From: Bos javanicus
Taxonomy: Eukaryota; Chordata; Mammalia; Artiodactyla; Bovidae
Assembly (NCBI RefSeq): GCF_032452875.1
Contig: NW_026893641.1
Coordinates: forward strand, 372,001 to 436,000
Length of the DNA: 64,000 nt
Direction of reading: 5' to 3'
Shown: positions 62,544 through 64,000 of the stretch, piece after piece
How positions within the stretch are numbered: the stretch's first letter is position 1
How the letters are laid out: each line of letters begins with the position of its first letter
Program-made: the position numbers and the translations under genes
Notes under the pieces: generated by a model
Databases searched by the model: none
Told to the model about the DNA's origin: nothing
Seen by the model: only the letters and a program-made list of their open reading frames with translations

Positions 62544-64000
62544 GATCAGCCACGTGATCAGTGCATGATCAGCCACGTGATCAGTGCATGATAGCCACGT
62601 GATCAGTGCATGATCAGTCACGTGATCAGTGCATGACCAGGCACGTGATCAGTGCATGATCAGCCACGTGATCAGTGCATGATAGCCACGTGATCAGTGC
62701 ATGATCAGTCACCTGATGGGTGTATGATCAGTCACGTGACCAGTACATGGTAGCTACATGATCATTGCATGATCAGCCACGTGAGTAGTGCATGATAGCC
62801 ACGTGATCAGTGCATGATCAGTCACGTGATCAGTGCATGATCAGTCACGTGATCAGTGCATGATAAGTCACGTGATCAGTGCATGATCAGCCACGTGATC
62901 AGTGCATGATCAGTCACGTGATCAGTGCATGATAGCCACGTGATCAGTGCATGATCAGTCACGTGATCAGTGCATGATAGCCACGTGATCAGTGCATGAT
63001 CAGTCACATGATCAGTGTATGATCATCCACGTGATCAGTGCATGATCAGTCACGTGATCAGTGCATGATATAGACGTGATCAGTGCATGATCAGTCACGT
63101 GATCAGTGCATGATCACCACGTGATCAGTGCATGATAGCCAGTGATCAGTGCATGATAGCCAGTGATCAGTGCATGATCAGTCACGTGATCAGTGCATGA
63201 TCAGCCACGTGATCAGTGCATGATAGCCACTGATCAGTGCATGATCAGCCACGTGATCAGTGCATGATCAGTCACGTGATCAGTGCATGATCAGTCATGT
63301 GATCAGTGCATGATCAGCCACGTGATCAGTGCATGATCAGCCACGTGATCAGTGCATGATAGCCACGTGATCAGTGCATGATCAGTCACGTGATCAGTGC
63401 ATGATCAGTCACGTGATCAGTGCATGATCAGCCACGTGATCAGTGCATGATCAGCCACGTGATCAGTGCATGATCAATTACGTGATCAGTGCATGATCAG
63501 TCACGTGATCAGTGCATGGTAGCTACGTGATCAGTGCATGATCAGCCACGTGATCAGTGCATGATAGCCACGTGATCAGTGCATGATCAGTCACGTGATC
63601 AGTGCATGATCAGTCACGTGATCAGTGCATGATCAGTCACGTGATCAGTGCATGATCAATTACGTGATCAGTGCATGATCAGTCACGTGATCAGTACATG
63701 GTAGCTACGTGATCATTGCATGATCAGCCACGTGATCAGTGCATGATAGCCACGTGATCAGTGCATGATAGCCACGTGATCAGTGCATGATCAGTCATGT
63801 GATACGTGTGTGATCAGCCACGTGATCAGTGCATGATATCCACGTGATCAGTGCATGATAGCCACGTGATCAGTGCATGATAGCCACGTGATCAGTGCAT
63901 GATCAGTCACGTGATACATGTGTGATCAGCCACGTGATCAGTGCATGATGAGCCACGTGATCAGTGCATGATCAATTACGTGATCAGTGCATGATCAGTC
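62544..64000 (+). repeat. Array after block 40, right edge
   Basis: Class ii with GACCAGGCACG near 62634, GATAAGTCACG near 62864 and the CG-less doublet near 63132-63173. Octamer markers at 63519 and 63701 are 182 bp apart. GATACGTGTGTG is near 63801 and GATACATGTGTGATC at 63913; the latter elsewhere begins the preamble to a leader and core. The window ends inside this preamble. Confidence 0.92.

Larger units (their letters stand above)
1..64000. repeat. Hierarchical 23-bp satellite array, whole window
   Basis: The unit is GATCAG + C/T + CACGTG + ATCAGTGCAT (23 bp), with a frequent 22-bp form starting GATAG. It is itself two related halves, one containing CGTGATCAG and one CATGATCAG, so it probably began as an 11/12-bp duplication. 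All units run in one direction. Both window edges fall inside the array, so it extends further on each side. Stop codons in the canonical unit and a period not divisible by three close every frame on both strands outside the core blocks. I see no telomeric TTAGGG runs, homopolymers or interspersed-element insertions. The family name and host species are not recognised. Seen directly: unit, register and hierarchy. Inferred: a eukaryotic satellite or giant minisatellite. Confidence 0.98.

Noticed and set aside
1..64000. CRISPR array (short repeats of regular length)
   Set aside because: Units are directly contiguous with no unique spacers, the count is far too high, and there are no cas-like genes or leader.
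1..64000. Coding minisatellite (mucin-like or other repeat protein)
   Set aside because: The 22/23-bp period is not a multiple of three and the canonical unit contains stops, so every frame closes within a few units on both strands.
1..64000. Telomere or known centromere satellite (TTAGGG, alpha satellite, CENP-B box)
   Set aside because: No TTAGGG runs, no 171-bp alphoid sequence and no match to the CENP-B box consensus were seen. The CDEI resemblance is a short motif only.
1..64000. Each CACGTG as a functional promoter or enhancer element
   Set aside because: The motif is part of the repeat unit and no gene lies in the window. It is noted as a hypothesis in the findings, not annotated as regulatory.
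1..64000. Bacterial or phage origin
   Set aside because: No genes, operons, RNA genes or origin-like elements in 64 kb. A homogeneous 23-bp array of this size is a eukaryotic feature.
1..64000. Pure assembly artefact
   Set aside because: Ordered variants, graded leaders and several duplication offsets are hard to produce by mis-assembly alone. Local collapse or over-polishing in the most uniform stretches cannot be excluded.

Overview
The whole 64 kb window is one tandem-repeat array. I see no protein-coding gene, RNA gene, transposon or unique-sequence island. The basic unit is 23 bp: GATCAG, then C or T, then CACGTG, then ATCAGTGCAT. The common 22-bp form reads GATAG in place of GATCAG. 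Dividing length by unit size suggests roughly 2,300-2,400 such units (an estimate, not a count). Every unit runs in the same direction and I found no inversion. Size, purity and multi-level organisation point to satellite or giant minisatellite heterochromatin of a eukaryote (pericentromeric, subtelomeric or sex-chromosome-like). I do not recognise the family and cannot name the species. Nothing looks bacterial.

Layout. Forty divergent 'core blocks' punctuate the array at irregular spacings, from 658 bp to 3.67 kb and most often 1.2-1.9 kb. A standard block is a 244-bp core (GGGCCTGCTGAG to CCAGAGGCAC) plus a 126-bp trailer ending CACGGTATCAGTGCAT, 370 bp in total. The core is not foreign DNA. 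It is built from diverged 23-bp units in register with the array, arranged as 46-bp dimers. Thirty-one blocks are standard, two carry in-register deletions of 45 and 91 bp (13594, 57970), and seven belong to a second subfamily, 'type B' (33602, 36287, 37650, 38667, 39325, 44063, 59107). Twelve blocks are preceded by a degenerate leader, usually 409-411 bp. Three sites subdivide the trailer-bearing blocks: the junction base just before the core (A/T), a mid-core base (C/G) and a trailer base (T/C). They are written below as a triplet such as A-C-T. All eight combinations occur, so the blocks have exchanged sequence.

Between blocks lie near-canonical 23/22-bp arrays with an intermediate period of about 182 bp (8 units), marked by GTAGCTACG-type and CAATTACG units. 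Two trailer continuations dominate. Class i starts GATCTGTCACATGATTAG. Class ii starts with two or three canonical units and then a GACCAGGCACG or GATCAGGCACG unit. A rarer class iii carries TTCATGATAGCCATG. Long-range duplications link 24.9-30.3 kb with 50.7-55.8 kb, and 43.8-46 kb with 58.9-61 kb. The 33-40 kb stretch is the most irregular, with the type-B blocks clustered there.

Possible function is inference only. Each canonical unit carries one CACGTG E-box with a single CpG. Plus-strand RNA would carry one UGCAUG per unit, and the TGATCA palindromes allow a chain of small hairpins. The end of the window predicts another core block about 577 bp beyond the right edge.
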